In this document: positions 8,761 to 18,023 of the stretch, one piece after another | How positions within the stretch are numbered: the first letter of the stretch is position 1 | How the letters are laid out: each line of letters opens with the position of its first letter | NCBI GenBank assembly: GCA_030145305.1 | Contig: JAQYVX010000006.1 | Span: 1-64,000, forward strand | Direction of reading: 5' to 3' | DNA from: Halarcobacter sp. | GTDB lineage: Bacteria; Campylobacterota; Campylobacteria; Campylobacterales; Arcobacteraceae | DNA length: 64,000 nucleotides | The notes under the pieces: model-generated | The model's database searches: none | The model's input: only the letters and a program-made list of their open reading frames with translations | What the model was told of the DNA's origin: nothing | Program-made: the position numbers and the translations under genes

Positions 8761-9266
8761 GAGCAGAATCGAACTTAGGTGACTCAATTGTTACCACAAA
8801 ACTTGACGAGGCTATTAACTGGGCAAGATCTTACTCAATGTGGCCAATGGCTTTTGGAACTGCATGCTGTGGTATCGAATTTATGTCAGTAGCAGCTGCT
8901 AAATATGATATTTCTAGATTTGGGGCAGAAGTTGTAAGGTTTTCACCAAGACAAGCTGACTTATTGATTGTTGCTGGAACTATATCATATAAGCAAGCAC
9001 CTGTATTAAAAAAAATCTGGGACCAAATGTGTGAACCTAAATGGGTTATTTCTATGGGAGCATGTGCTTGTTCTGGTGGATTTTATGATAACTATACAAC
9101 CTTACAAGGGATTGATGAATTAATTCCAGTTGATGAATATGTTGCAGGTTGCCCACCAAGACCAGAAGCTGTTTTAGATGCAATTATGAATATTCAAAAG
9201 AAATCTTACGATGAATCAATCATAAAAAATAGAAAAACAACTTATAAAGGGATTTTAGATGCATAA
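8751..9266 (+). CDS. nuoB: NADH-quinone oxidoreductase subunit B (N2 cluster)
   Basis: 171 aa. It carries the last [4Fe-4S] cluster (N2) before quinone. The ligands are visible as the tandem Cys pair in GTACCGIEF, the Cys of GACACSGG and the Cys of [19 protein letters not shown] and [15 protein letters not shown] are standard NuoB strings. The gene overlaps nuoA by 10 bases and nuoCD by 8, so translation is probably coupled. Confidence 0.97.
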   Translation: MGLGAESNLGDSIVTTKLDEAINWARSYSMWPMAFGTACCGIEFMSVAAAKYDISRFGAEVVRFSPRQADLLIVAGTISYKQAPVLKKIWDQMCEPKWVISMGACACSGGFYDNYTTLQGIDELIPVDEYVAGCPPRPEAVLDAIMNIQKKSYDESIIKNRKTTYKGILDA

Positions 9267-10893
9267 ACCTGATATGTTAATTGATGCTACTTTAATAAAA
9301 TCAACAATAACTAAACTTAAAAATGAAGAAGATTACACACTGTTATTAGATATAACAGCTGTTGATAATTCTGAATTTCCTGAAGCAACTCCTTCAAGAT
9401 TTTCTGTAATTTATATTTTAAGAACTAGTGATTTCAAAAAGCATTTTACAATTAAAGCTTTTGTAGATGATGACACTTTAGAAGTAGATTCAATTACGGA
9501 TCTTTATTTTGCTGCTGATTGGGCAGAAAGAGAAACTTATGATCAATATGGTATTAAATTTAAAGGTCACCCAAATCTAAAAAGAGTTTTAAATCACCAC
9601 CAATTTGTAGGACATCCTTTACGAAAAGATTATCCTGTTACAAAAGGACAAATTTGTACTGAAACTGAAGATTTAATGGATGAAATGACTCCACTTCTTC
9701 ATAAAAAAGGTTATAAAGATAGTGATTTAGAAGATTTAATGATGCTAAACATTGGACCTTCTCATCCAGCTTCACATGGAACAATTAGAAACTTTGTTGC
9801 ACTAGAAGGTGAAACAATAACTGCTTGTGTAACAGAAATTGGTTATTTACATAGAGGTTTTGAAAAATCTTGTGAAACTCATAATTATTCACAAATTATT
9901 CCATATACAGATAGACTTAATTATTGTAGTGCAATGCTTAACAATATTGGTTATGCAAAAGCTATTGAAGATATGTTAGGTATTGATATAACACCACGAG
10001 CTAAAATGATTAGAATCGTAATTGGTGAATTAAGTAGAATTACCGACCACCTTGTATGTAATGGTGCAAACATGGTTGACCTTGGTGGACTTACTAACTT
10101 CTGGTATCTTTTCGCTCCAAGAGATAAAGCTTATGATTTATTCTCAAAATTAACAGGTGCTAGGCTTACAAATTCGTATACTAGAATTGGTGGTTTAGAG
10201 TTTGATTTATATGACGGTTTTGAAAAAGATTTAGAAGATGTTTTAATTGATGTTGAAAAAGCAATTGTTGATGCTTTATCTTTAATAGAACATAATAGAA
10301 TTTTCCACGATAGAACACAAGATGTTGGGATAATTAAACCAGATTTTGCAATAAGTGCAGGAATTACTGGTGTAAATTTAAGAGCAGCTGGAATTCCAAG
10401 AGATTTAAGAAAAGATACTCCATATTATGGTTATGAGAATTTTGATTTTGACGTAGTTGTTGGAAGTCATGGTGATGTTTATGACAGAATGATGTGTAGA
10501 TTTGAAGAAATGAAACAATCTATGAGAATTATTAGACAAGCAATGAAAGAAATGCCAAGTGGCGAAATCAATGTAAAACACCCAGCAATTTATCTTCCTA
10601 GTAAAAATGATGTTTATGGAAATATTGAAGGTTTAATGAACCAATTTAAACTTACTTTTGAAGGTATTAAAGTACCTAAAGGTGAATTTTATTCAGCAAC
10701 AGAAGCTGGAAATGGTGAATTAGGTTTCCATATTACAAGTGATGGCTCAGGAGTTCCATATAAAATAAAATGTAGAGCCCCATGTTATTATGCGCTTGGA
10801 GCATATGCAAGAATAGTTGAAGGAAATATGTTAGCAGATGCTGTTGTTACAATGGCAAGTATGAACTTTATTGCAGGGGAGTTTGATAGATAA
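9259..10893 (+). CDS. nuoCD: Fused NADH-quinone oxidoreductase subunits C and D
   Basis: 544 aa in one uninterrupted frame. Residues about 1-140 are NuoC ([20 protein letters not shown], then RKDYP). A linker of about 25 residues follows, then residues about 165-544 are NuoD ([33 protein letters not shown], and the C-terminal GEFDR). NuoD forms the quinone cavity with NuoB. Fusion of C and D is known in E. coli and others, while many bacteria keep them separate. No frameshift or internal stop is seen. nuoE starts at the last base of its stop codon. Confidence 0.95.
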   Translation: MHKPDMLIDATLIKSTITKLKNEEDYTLLLDITAVDNSEFPEATPSRFSVIYILRTSDFKKHFTIKAFVDDDTLEVDSITDLYFAADWAERETYDQYGIKFKGHPNLKRVLNHHQFVGHPLRKDYPVTKGQICTETEDLMDEMTPLLHKKGYKDSDLEDLMMLNIGPSHPASHGTIRNFVALEGETITACVTEIGYLHRGFEKSCETHNYSQIIPYTDRLNYCSAMLNNIGYAKAIEDMLGIDITPRAKMIRIVIGELSRITDHLVCNGANMVDLGGLTNFWYLFAPRDKAYDLFSKLTGARLTNSYTRIGGLEFDLYDGFEKDLEDVLIDVEKAIVDALSLIEHNRIFHDRTQDVGIIKPDFAISAGITGVNLRAAGIPRDLRKDTPYYGYENFDFDVVVGSHGDVYDRMMCRFEEMKQSMRIIRQAMKEMPSGEINVKHPAIYLPSKNDVYGNIEGLMNQFKLTFEGIKVPKGEFYSATEAGNGELGFHITSDGSGVPYKIKCRAPCYYALGAYARIVEGNMLADAVVTMASMNFIAGEFDR

Positions 10894-11369
10894 TGAGTAA
10901 ATTTAAATATACTGAAGAAAATGAAAAAGAGTTTGCAAGAATTGCAGCAAAATATCCTAAAATAGAGGCAATGATGTTACCTGCTTTATGGTTAGTTCAA
11001 GAACAAGAAGGTTGGGTAAGTCCTGATTCAATGGTTTTTGTAGCTGATAAATTAGGAAAAACACCTATTGAAGTTTATGAGTTTGCAACTTTTTATACAA
11101 TGTTTAATTTAAAGCCAATTGGAACTTATCATATTGAGTTATGTAAAACTCTTTCATGTATGATTATGGGAGCACCAGCTCTTAAGAAATTTATCAAAGA
11201 TACTATTGGAATAGAACCAGGTGAAACTTCACAAGATGGAAAATTTCATTTGACTGAAGTAGAATGTCAAGGAGCTTGTGGTGGAGCGCCAATGATTGCA
11301 TTAAATCATACATATCATGAAAACTTGACAGTTGATAAACTTAAAAAAATTATTCAGGAGTGTAAATAA
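10893..11369 (+). CDS. nuoE: NADH-quinone oxidoreductase subunit E ([2Fe-2S] N1a)
   Basis: 158 aa thioredoxin-like [2Fe-2S] protein. The four ligands follow the family pattern: CKTLSC (C-x4-C) and CQGAC (C-x3-C), then GGAPM. It works with NuoF in the electron-input module. Its presence is notable because Campylobacter and Helicobacter lack canonical NuoE and NuoF and carry unrelated proteins at these operon positions. It overlaps both neighbours by one base. Confidence 0.95.
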   Translation: MSKFKYTEENEKEFARIAAKYPKIEAMMLPALWLVQEQEGWVSPDSMVFVADKLGKTPIEVYEFATFYTMFNLKPIGTYHIELCKTLSCMIMGAPALKKFIKDTIGIEPGETSQDGKFHLTEVECQGACGGAPMIALNHTYHENLTVDKLKKIIQECK

Positions 11370-12631
11370 TGGCTGCTGATATTGTAAAAATTGTAAGTAA
11401 AAACTTTGACATCCCAGATTCTCATAAATTAGAAGTAGCTTTAAAAAATGGAAGATATTCTTCTATTGATAAACTTTTTTCTATGACTCCTGAAGATGTT
11501 ACAGAAGAAGTTTGTAAATCTGGACTTAGAGGAAAAGGTGGAGGTGGAGCTGCATGTGGACCTAAATGGAAACTTATGCCTCCAATTGATGAGCGTCCTA
11601 GATATTTAATTTGTAATGGGGATGAATCAGAACCTGGTACTTTTAAAGATAGACAACTTTTCCAATATGATCCACATTTATTAATTGAAGGAATTATTTG
11701 TACTTGTTATGCAATTGGTGCACATGAGTCATTTATCTATATAAGAGGTGAATATAAATTTTTTATTGATCAATTAAATAATGCTATTGATGAAGCTTAT
11801 GAGAAAGGAATCATTGGAAAGAAAGTTATGAATAAATATGATTTTCCAATTGATATTACTGTGCATAGAGGTGGTGGAGCATATATTTGTGGTGAAAAAT
11901 CTGCACTTATTGAATCACTAGAAGGAAAACGTGGACATCCAAGACTTAAACCTCATGGTAAAGAATGTGAGTGGTTTTACGATATGCCTGCAACTGTAAA
12001 CAATGTTGAAACAATTGCATCTGTACCTCATATTGTTGAAAATGGTTATGAAGCATATACAAAATATGGAACAGAAAAAGCTCCTGGAACAATGTTATTT
12101 GCAATGAGTGGCCCTGTTAAAAATCCAGGTGTTTACGAAATGCCATATGGAAATAAAATGCTTGATGTTATCAATGAAATTGGTGGAGGAATGCAAGATG
12201 GATTAAAGTTAAAAGCTGTAATCCCAGGTGGTGCATCTTGTCCAATTTTAACAGCCCAAGAAGTTGAGAAAGCTTATTTAGATTATGAATCTATGTGGGA
12301 TATTGGTTCAACTTTAGGAACAGGGGGAATGATGATTATTCCTGAAAATGTTTCCATGGTTGATGTAGCTAAAAATTTAATTGAATTTTATCATCATGAA
12401 TCTTGTGGTCAATGTACACCTTGTAGAGAAGGTACAGGCTGGATTGATACAATTTTAAAAAAAGTAATTGATGGTAATGGTTCAGAAGATGATTTAGAAA
12501 CAATTTTAGATGTTTGTGAAACTATGAATGGTAAAACAATTTGTGTATTTGCACCTGCTGTTAAAGATATCATTAAAAGTATAGTAATCAAATATAGACA
12601 CGAATTTGTAGAACATTTTAATAAAAAATAA
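11369..12631 (+). CDS. nuoF: NADH-quinone oxidoreductase subunit F (FMN, N3) with altered nucleotide loop
   Basis: 420 aa, normal length. N3 cluster ligands are Cys346, Cys349 and Cys352 (SCGQCTPCREG), plus a later Cys. GDESEPGTFKDR and the FMN-binding region are present. The glycine-rich loop at 52-67 reads GLRGKGGGGAACGPKW, where the family usually has GLRGRGGAGFPTGLKW, so the Phe that packs on NADH adenine is Ala61. The usual GEETAL is GEKSAL at 175-180 (Lys177). These changes touch the nucleotide site, so the electron donor may not be plain NADH. The gene overlaps nuoE by one base, and gltA follows after 22 bases. Confidence 0.94.
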   Translation: MAADIVKIVSKNFDIPDSHKLEVALKNGRYSSIDKLFSMTPEDVTEEVCKSGLRGKGGGGAACGPKWKLMPPIDERPRYLICNGDESEPGTFKDRQLFQYDPHLLIEGIICTCYAIGAHESFIYIRGEYKFFIDQLNNAIDEAYEKGIIGKKVMNKYDFPIDITVHRGGGAYICGEKSALIESLEGKRGHPRLKPHGKECEWFYDMPATVNNVETIASVPHIVENGYEAYTKYGTEKAPGTMLFAMSGPVKNPGVYEMPYGNKMLDVINEIGGGMQDGLKLKAVIPGGASCPILTAQEVEKAYLDYESMWDIGSTLGTGGMMIIPENVSMVDVAKNLIEFYHHESCGQCTPCREGTGWIDTILKKVIDGNGSEDDLETILDVCETMNGKTICVFAPAVKDIIKSIVIKYRHEFVEHFNKK

Positions 12632-12653
12632 TTAAACTAATAAAGGAGATATT

Positions 12654-13940
12654 ATGGGGAAGAATACTTTTACATTAACAGATAATAGAGATGGTAAATC
12701 TTATGAATATGACATTATAAGTGGAACAAGAGGACCTGAGGTTGTAGATATCAGAACTTTTTATAAAGACTCAGGTATGTTTACTTACGATCCAGGATAC
12801 ACGTCAACTGCATCTTGTGATTCTAAAATTACATATATTGATGGTGAGAATTCTGAATTAAGATATAGAGGTCATTTAATTCAAGATTTAGCTGGTAAAC
12901 ATTCATACTTAGACGTATGTTATTTATTAATGAGAGGTAGATTACCAAATCCTGTGGAATCAAAAGGTTTTGATTTAGAAATCAGACATAGATCTTTTTT
13001 ACATGAAGCGGTAATTAGAATATTTGATGCTTTCCCTGATGGTGCTCATCCAATGGCAACACTTGGAGCTGCTACTATGTCTCTTGCAACAATATACAAA
13101 GACCATGTAAATCTTGAAGATGAGAATCAATTTAAAGAGATGAGAAGAAGAATTATTGCAAAAATGCCAACAATTGCAGCAATGGCATATAGAAATTCTA
13201 TTGGTGTACCAATGATTTATCCAGATGTAGATAGATATTTTACTGAAAACTTTTTATATATGATGAGAGCTTATCCAGGTGGTAAGATGAAAAATCTTGG
13301 AAATGGTTTAACAGAAGAAATTAAGCAAGTTGAAGTTGATGCACTTGATGCAATTTTCACTCTTCATGCTGATCATGAACAAAATGCTTCAACAACAACT
13401 GTTAGAGCTGTAGGTTCTACAGAAGCACATCCTTATGTATCAATTGCATCTGGTATTGCTGCACTTTGGGGTTCTGCTCATGGTGGTGCAAATGAAAAAG
13501 TTATGGATCAATTAAGATTAATTGGTGATGTTAAAAATGTACCAACTTATATCGCAAAAGCAAAAGATAAAAATGATCCATTTAGACTTATGGGATTTGG
13601 ACATAGAGTTTATAAAAATAGAGATCCAAGAGCTGAGTCATTAAAAGGATTACAAGATCAATTAAGAGCTGAATTAAATCTTGATTCTAAATTATTAGAT
13701 ATTGCAGCAGCAGTTGAAGAAGCAGCATTAAGTGATGATTATTTTAAAGATAGAGGTTTATATCCAAATATTGACTTCTATTCAGGAGTAATTCTAACTG
13801 CACTTAAAATCCCAGTACAAATGTTTACACCAATTTTTGTTATAGGTAGAACTGTTGGATGGATTACTCAATGGTCTGAGTTAAAACAAGATCCAAGTGC
13901 AAAAATTGCTAGACCTAGACAATTATACACAGGTAAATAA
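12654..13940 (+). CDS. gltA: Citrate synthase, embedded in the nuo operon
   Basis: 428 aa, a type II-sized citrate synthase with the small N-terminal domain (FTLTDNRDGKSYEYDI, about 1-60). Catalytic features include HADHEQNAST, GSAHGGANEKV, His317 in GFGHRVYKN, and an Asp in the NIDFYSG segment. It condenses acetyl-CoA and oxaloacetate to citrate. It lies between nuoF and nuoG on the same strand with its own strong AAAGGAG site and no terminator or promoter on either side, so it is probably co-transcribed with complex I. Type II enzymes are often inhibited by NADH, which would fit the location. PrpC at 57330 is a separate paralogue. Confidence 0.95.
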   Translation: MGKNTFTLTDNRDGKSYEYDIISGTRGPEVVDIRTFYKDSGMFTYDPGYTSTASCDSKITYIDGENSELRYRGHLIQDLAGKHSYLDVCYLLMRGRLPNPVESKGFDLEIRHRSFLHEAVIRIFDAFPDGAHPMATLGAATMSLATIYKDHVNLEDENQFKEMRRRIIAKMPTIAAMAYRNSIGVPMIYPDVDRYFTENFLYMMRAYPGGKMKNLGNGLTEEIKQVEVDALDAIFTLHADHEQNASTTTVRAVGSTEAHPYVSIASGIAALWGSAHGGANEKVMDQLRLIGDVKNVPTYIAKAKDKNDPFRLMGFGHRVYKNRDPRAESLKGLQDQLRAELNLDSKLLDIAAAVEEAALSDDYFKDRGLYPNIDFYSGVILTALKIPVQMFTPIFVIGRTVGWITQWSELKQDPSAKIARPRQLYTGK

Positions 13941-13976
13941 AAAAATTAAGCGGTCAAAAAAAGGAGATGACACAAT

Positions 13977-15416
13977 ATGAGTGAACTTGTTAAATTAACA
14001 GTAAATGGGAATGAAATAGAAGCAGAAAAAGGAAGTCTATTAATAGACTCTCTTTTGGATAGAGATATTAGCATTCCCCATTTTTGCTATCACCAAGCTT
14101 TAGGAAAAGATGGAAACTGTAGAATGTGTATGGTTGAAATCGAAGGTCAAAAAAGACCACAAATTGCGTGTGATACTCCTATTAAAGAGGGAATGAGTGT
14201 AAGAACGCAAGGTGAAAATATCGAAAAAGTTAGACGTGATATTTTGGAACTTGAACTTATTAATCACCCTATTGACTGTCCAACTTGTGATCAAGCAGGA
14301 GAGTGTAAACTTCAAGATTACTATATGGAATCAGGATTTTATGATTCAAGAGTTGAAGTAAAAGACAAAGTAACTGCAAGAAAAAGAATTGAACTTGGAA
14401 GTAATGTTATGCTTGACCAAGAAAGATGTGTGCTTTGTACTAGATGTATAAGATTTTGCTCAGATATAACAGGAACAAATGAACTAGGAGTTATTAATAG
14501 AGCTGACCACTCAACTATTGGTATTTTCCCTGGACGTCCATTATCAAATCCATATGCTATGAATGTTGTAGATTTATGTCCTGTTGGAGCTTTAACATCA
14601 CAAGATTTTAGATTTAAACAAAGAGTATGGTTTTTAGAAACTTTTGATGCAATTTGTAATGGTTGTTCAAGAGGCTGTAATATTACAGTTGATCATAGAA
14701 AAGAAAAATATAAAGATGATCAAATATTTAGATTTAAACCAAGAGTTAATAAAGCAGTTAATGGTTGGTTTATGTGTGATGAAGGAAGACTATCATACAA
14801 GAATGAAGGTGAAAATAGATTTGTAACGCCATTAGTAAATAATACTGAAGTGGCACTTGATAATACAATTACAAAAACATTTAAACTTTTAACTGAAGAA
14901 AAAAAGAATATTTTATTTTTATTAGATCCAAATTTATCATATGAAGAAATGAAGAATGCAAAAAGCTTAGCAAATGTTGTAAAAGCAAATCTAAGTGGTT
15001 ATTCTCCTCAATATATTGATGAAACATTTGGTGATGATTATTTAAAGAAAAACGATAGAAGTTCAAATAGAGCTTCTTTTAAAGAATTAGAAATAAATGA
15101 AGATGAGAAAATCTTTAACGATTTAGTAAAAGATGCTTCTTTAGTTGTTATCTTAGGAAATAACTATTTTGATAAGCATCTAGATTTATTAGAAAATAAA
15201 AAAGTAATAAGCTGTTTCTCTCATAAGTGTGAAACTATCTCAAAATCTGATGTTGCAATACCAACTGCATCATTTTATGAAAAAAGTGGAACATATACAA
15301 ACTTTGCAGGAAACAAACAAAAGGTGATTTCAAAAATGAAGAAAAATAGACCAATGGAAACTATAACTTCAATAATTGAACATATTAAAACTATGGTAGA
15401 TAAAGGTAATCTATGA
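13977..15416 (+). CDS. nuoG: NADH-quinone oxidoreductase subunit G, short form
   Basis: 479 aa against roughly 780-910 in many bacteria. Intact parts: the N-terminal [2Fe-2S] domain (HFCYHQALGKDGNCRMC), the His-Cys [4Fe-4S] domain (HPIDCPTCDQAGECKLQD), the double cluster domain (CVLCTRCIRFC, then DLCPVGAL), and an N7-like site CNGCSRGC with a distant Cys in WFMCDEGR. The molybdopterin-oxidoreductase-like body is reduced to about 190 poorly conserved residues (about 290-479). There is no frameshift near the end, and nuoH overlaps the stop by 4 bases, so the short form looks native. AAAAGGAG precedes the start. Confidence 0.93.
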   Translation: MSELVKLTVNGNEIEAEKGSLLIDSLLDRDISIPHFCYHQALGKDGNCRMCMVEIEGQKRPQIACDTPIKEGMSVRTQGENIEKVRRDILELELINHPIDCPTCDQAGECKLQDYYMESGFYDSRVEVKDKVTARKRIELGSNVMLDQERCVLCTRCIRFCSDITGTNELGVINRADHSTIGIFPGRPLSNPYAMNVVDLCPVGALTSQDFRFKQRVWFLETFDAICNGCSRGCNITVDHRKEKYKDDQIFRFKPRVNKAVNGWFMCDEGRLSYKNEGENRFVTPLVNNTEVALDNTITKTFKLLTEEKKNILFLLDPNLSYEEMKNAKSLANVVKANLSGYSPQYIDETFGDDYLKKNDRSSNRASFKELEINEDEKIFNDLVKDASLVVILGNNYFDKHLDLLENKKVISCFSHKCETISKSDVAIPTASFYEKSGTYTNFAGNKQKVISKMKKNRPMETITSIIEHIKTMVDKGNL

Positions 15417-16696
15417 GTACTGCTTCAATAGTAATAATAATTGTAAATATTCTTCTAGCTAAAATCTTATCAGTTGGAACTACTCCAATTATGGTTTGGT
15501 GGGAAAGAAGAATAGCTGGTTTAATTCAAGATAGAACAGGTCCAAATAGAGCTTCTATTGGTGGGATTAGACTTGGTGGTCTAATTCAAGCAATTGCTGA
15601 TATGTTAAAACTTGTATTTAAAGAGGATTTTACACCCTCTCATATTAAATATAATTTTTTATATACTATTGCCCCGGCTATTGTATTTATCTGTTCATTC
15701 TTAACTATGGCTGTTATTCCATTTGCTGATAACTTAGTTATTGATGGAGAAAGTTATATTATGCAAGCTATTCCTACAACTCTTGGAATCATGTGGTTCT
15801 TAGCATTTGCAGGACTATCTGTATTTGGAATTATTTTGGGTGGTTATTCATCTGAAAGTAAATATGGACTTCTAGGTGGAATTAGAGCATCAGCTCAAGT
15901 TATTTCATATGAAGCTGCTATGGGATTATCAATTATCTCTATTTTATTAACTTATGGTTCTATTCATTTAGGAGATATGGTTAACGCTCAAAGTGGAGTT
16001 ATATTTGGATTTATTCCAGCATGGGGGATTTTCTTACAACCTTTAGCTGCAATCATTTTTATTGTAACTGCATTTGCAGAAACTAATAGAACACCATTTG
16101 ATATAGCAGAAGGTGAATCTGAAATTGTTGCTGGTTATCATACTGAATATTCTGCTATGAGATTTGGTTTATTCCAAGTTGGAGAATATGCTGCGATGGC
16201 TGCATCATCAGCTATTATAGTAACACTATTCTTTGGTGGTTATCATATTCCTTGGGTAGATACACAAACTTTACAAAGTAATATGAATATTATTTTATTA
16301 ATTTTATTAATTATTCTTCCAATTACTACAATTTTATTACATAAATGGATGAATAAAAATTATAATTGGCTTGATAAAAAAGACAAAAGACAAAAAGAAA
16401 AAAATATATTAATTAAAGCATTTTGGGGAATTACTCTTGCATTAATGATTACATTTATCTTCCTTCTTACTACAGGGTTAAGTGAAAATGGAACTAATAT
16501 TGCAACTGCTGTTATTCAAATTGGAACATTTATTACAAAATTCTTTATGATGAGTTTTGTATTTATTTGGATTAGATGGACTTTATTAAGATTTAGATAT
16601 GACCACCTACAAATGTTAGGATGGAAAGTACTAATACCACTATCTATTTTAAATATCGTAATTACTGCTATTACCGTTGTAGCAATAGGAAAATAA
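15413..16696 (+). CDS. nuoH: NADH-quinone oxidoreductase subunit H, enlarged
   Basis: 427 aa against about 325-350 usual. The quinone-pocket sequences are normal (MVWWERRIAGLIQDRTGPNR, AETNRTPFDIAEGESE, EYSAMRFGLFQ). Between the conserved FGGY segment and the last conserved helices (WIRWTLLRFRYDHLQMLGWK) lie about 90 extra residues holding a hydrophobic helix, a charged loop (WLDKKDKRQKEKN) and another hydrophobic helix. This suggests two added membrane spans. The reading frame is continuous and overlaps nuoG by 4 bases. Confidence 0.94.
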   Translation: MSTASIVIIIVNILLAKILSVGTTPIMVWWERRIAGLIQDRTGPNRASIGGIRLGGLIQAIADMLKLVFKEDFTPSHIKYNFLYTIAPAIVFICSFLTMAVIPFADNLVIDGESYIMQAIPTTLGIMWFLAFAGLSVFGIILGGYSSESKYGLLGGIRASAQVISYEAAMGLSIISILLTYGSIHLGDMVNAQSGVIFGFIPAWGIFLQPLAAIIFIVTAFAETNRTPFDIAEGESEIVAGYHTEYSAMRFGLFQVGEYAAMAASSAIIVTLFFGGYHIPWVDTQTLQSNMNIILLILLIILPITTILLHKWMNKNYNWLDKKDKRQKEKNILIKAFWGITLALMITFIFLLTTGLSENGTNIATAVIQIGTFITKFFMMSFVFIWIRWTLLRFRYDHLQMLGWKVLIPLSILNIVITAITVVAIGK

Positions 16697-16697
16697 T

Positions 16698-17204
16698 ATG
16701 GGAATTAAAATTGTACCAAGACATGGAAAGTCGTTAAAAGATAGATTATACCTCCCTGCAATATTTGGAGGAATGAAAACAACTTTTACACACTTCAGAG
16801 AAAATTTAGGTGATGTATCAAAAATAAAAACTATGCAATATCCAGAAGTTCAACCTACTGATATTACAGATAGATATAGAGGGGTGCATAGACTTACAAA
16901 ATGGGATGATGGAAGTGAAAAATGTGTTGCATGTTATATGTGTGCAACTGCATGTCCTGCCCAATGTATTTTTATTGATGCAGAAGAAAGATTTGACGAA
17001 AAAGCTGAAAAAAGACCTAAACAATTTAAAATTGACCTTTTAGAGTGTGTTTTTTGTGGTTATTGTGTTGAAGCTTGCCCTTGTGATGCTATTAGAATGG
17101 ATACTGGAATATTTTCTTTTACAGGAAGTACAAGAGAAGAATTCGTAGTTGATAAAGAAAAACTTATGTCGTATGAACGTTCAAAGGATTTTGATAATGA
17201 GTGA
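16698..17204 (+). CDS. nuoI: NADH-quinone oxidoreductase subunit I (two [4Fe-4S])
   Basis: 168 aa. Two ferredoxin-type cluster motifs carry N6a and N6b: CVACYMCATACPAQC and CVFCGYCVEACPCDA. It relays electrons between NuoG and NuoB. It begins one base after nuoH ends, and nuoJ starts inside its last codons (8-base overlap). Confidence 0.96.
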   Translation: MGIKIVPRHGKSLKDRLYLPAIFGGMKTTFTHFRENLGDVSKIKTMQYPEVQPTDITDRYRGVHRLTKWDDGSEKCVACYMCATACPAQCIFIDAEERFDEKAEKRPKQFKIDLLECVFCGYCVEACPCDAIRMDTGIFSFTGSTREEFVVDKEKLMSYERSKDFDNE

Positions 17205-17712
17205 TTTTATTTTTATTGCCCTTAGTTTATTAGCAATTGCGGGTGCTGTAATGATGTTAGTATATAAAAATCCAATGTATTCAGCACTTGGATTACTTAT
17301 ATCTATTCTAGCAGTTGCAGGTTTATTTGCTTTATTAAATGCTGTTTTCCTTTTCATGGTGCAAATAATTGTTTATGCAGGTGCTATTATGACATTAATG
17401 CTTTTCTTACTTATGTTTCTTAACATTAAAGAAAATGACTTACCAAAGGAACCAAATAAGTATCTTTTGATTGGAATTGGTGCAATTATAATGATTCCTT
17501 TTAATGTTGTTATTTTAAAAGCTGTATCAAATTTACCAAATTCAGATATGGAAATTATGGAAGGTACATTTGGAGATATAAAACCAATTGGAATGCAATT
17601 ATATAATGATTGGATTGTACCATTTGAATTAATTTCTATCTTACTTCTTATTGCCCTAATAGGATCAATTGTATTAATAAAAAGAAACAAAATAAATAAG
17701 GAAAACTCATGA
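17197..17712 (+). CDS. nuoJ: NADH-quinone oxidoreductase subunit J
   Basis: 171 aa from the ATG at 17197 (MSDFIFIALSLLAI), with AAAGGA nine bases upstream. A longer in-frame start at 17149 would add 16 hydrophilic residues that do not fit the family. Five hydrophobic spans are seen, with the conserved helix 3 region MVQIIVYAGAIMTLMLFLLM, which contains the pi-bulge and hinge of NuoJ. It overlaps nuoI by 8 bases and nuoK by 4. Confidence 0.94.
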   Translation: MSDFIFIALSLLAIAGAVMMLVYKNPMYSALGLLISILAVAGLFALLNAVFLFMVQIIVYAGAIMTLMLFLLMFLNIKENDLPKEPNKYLLIGIGAIIMIPFNVVILKAVSNLPNSDMEIMEGTFGDIKPIGMQLYNDWIVPFELISILLLIALIGSIVLIKRNKINKENS

Positions 17713-18023
17713 TTAGTCTAACCTCATATGCTTTTGTCTCTATGATTCTTTTCTCTATTGGAGTAATTGGAGTAATTGCAAGAAGAAATATTTTTATAAT
17801 TTATATGTCTATTGAATTAATGCTAAATGCAGTTACTTTATTTTTAGTTACCTTTGCTAGATATCATTTTAATATGGATCCACAAATTATAACTATTATG
17901 GTAATTTCAATTGCTGCTGCTGAAGCTGCAATTTTCTTTTCTGTGATTATACTTTTATATCGATCAAAAAAATCACTTGATACTGATATTTTCACAACAC
18001 TTAAACAAGGAGAGAAACTATGA
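17709..18023 (+). CDS. nuoK: NADH-quinone oxidoreductase subunit K
   Basis: 104 aa with three membrane helices. The buried glutamates needed for proton movement are present in YMSIELMLNA and AAAEAAIFF. It is an MrpC-like subunit of the membrane arm. It overlaps nuoJ and nuoL by 4 bases each. Confidence 0.96.
   Translation: MISLTSYAFVSMILFSIGVIGVIARRNIFIIYMSIELMLNAVTLFLVTFARYHFNMDPQIITIMVISIAAAEAAIFFSVIILLYRSKKSLDTDIFTTLKQGEKL

Noticed and set aside
13977-15416. nuoG as a frameshifted or truncated pseudogene
   Set aside because: The frame is clean, all cluster cysteines remain, and the stop overlaps nuoH by the usual 4 bases.
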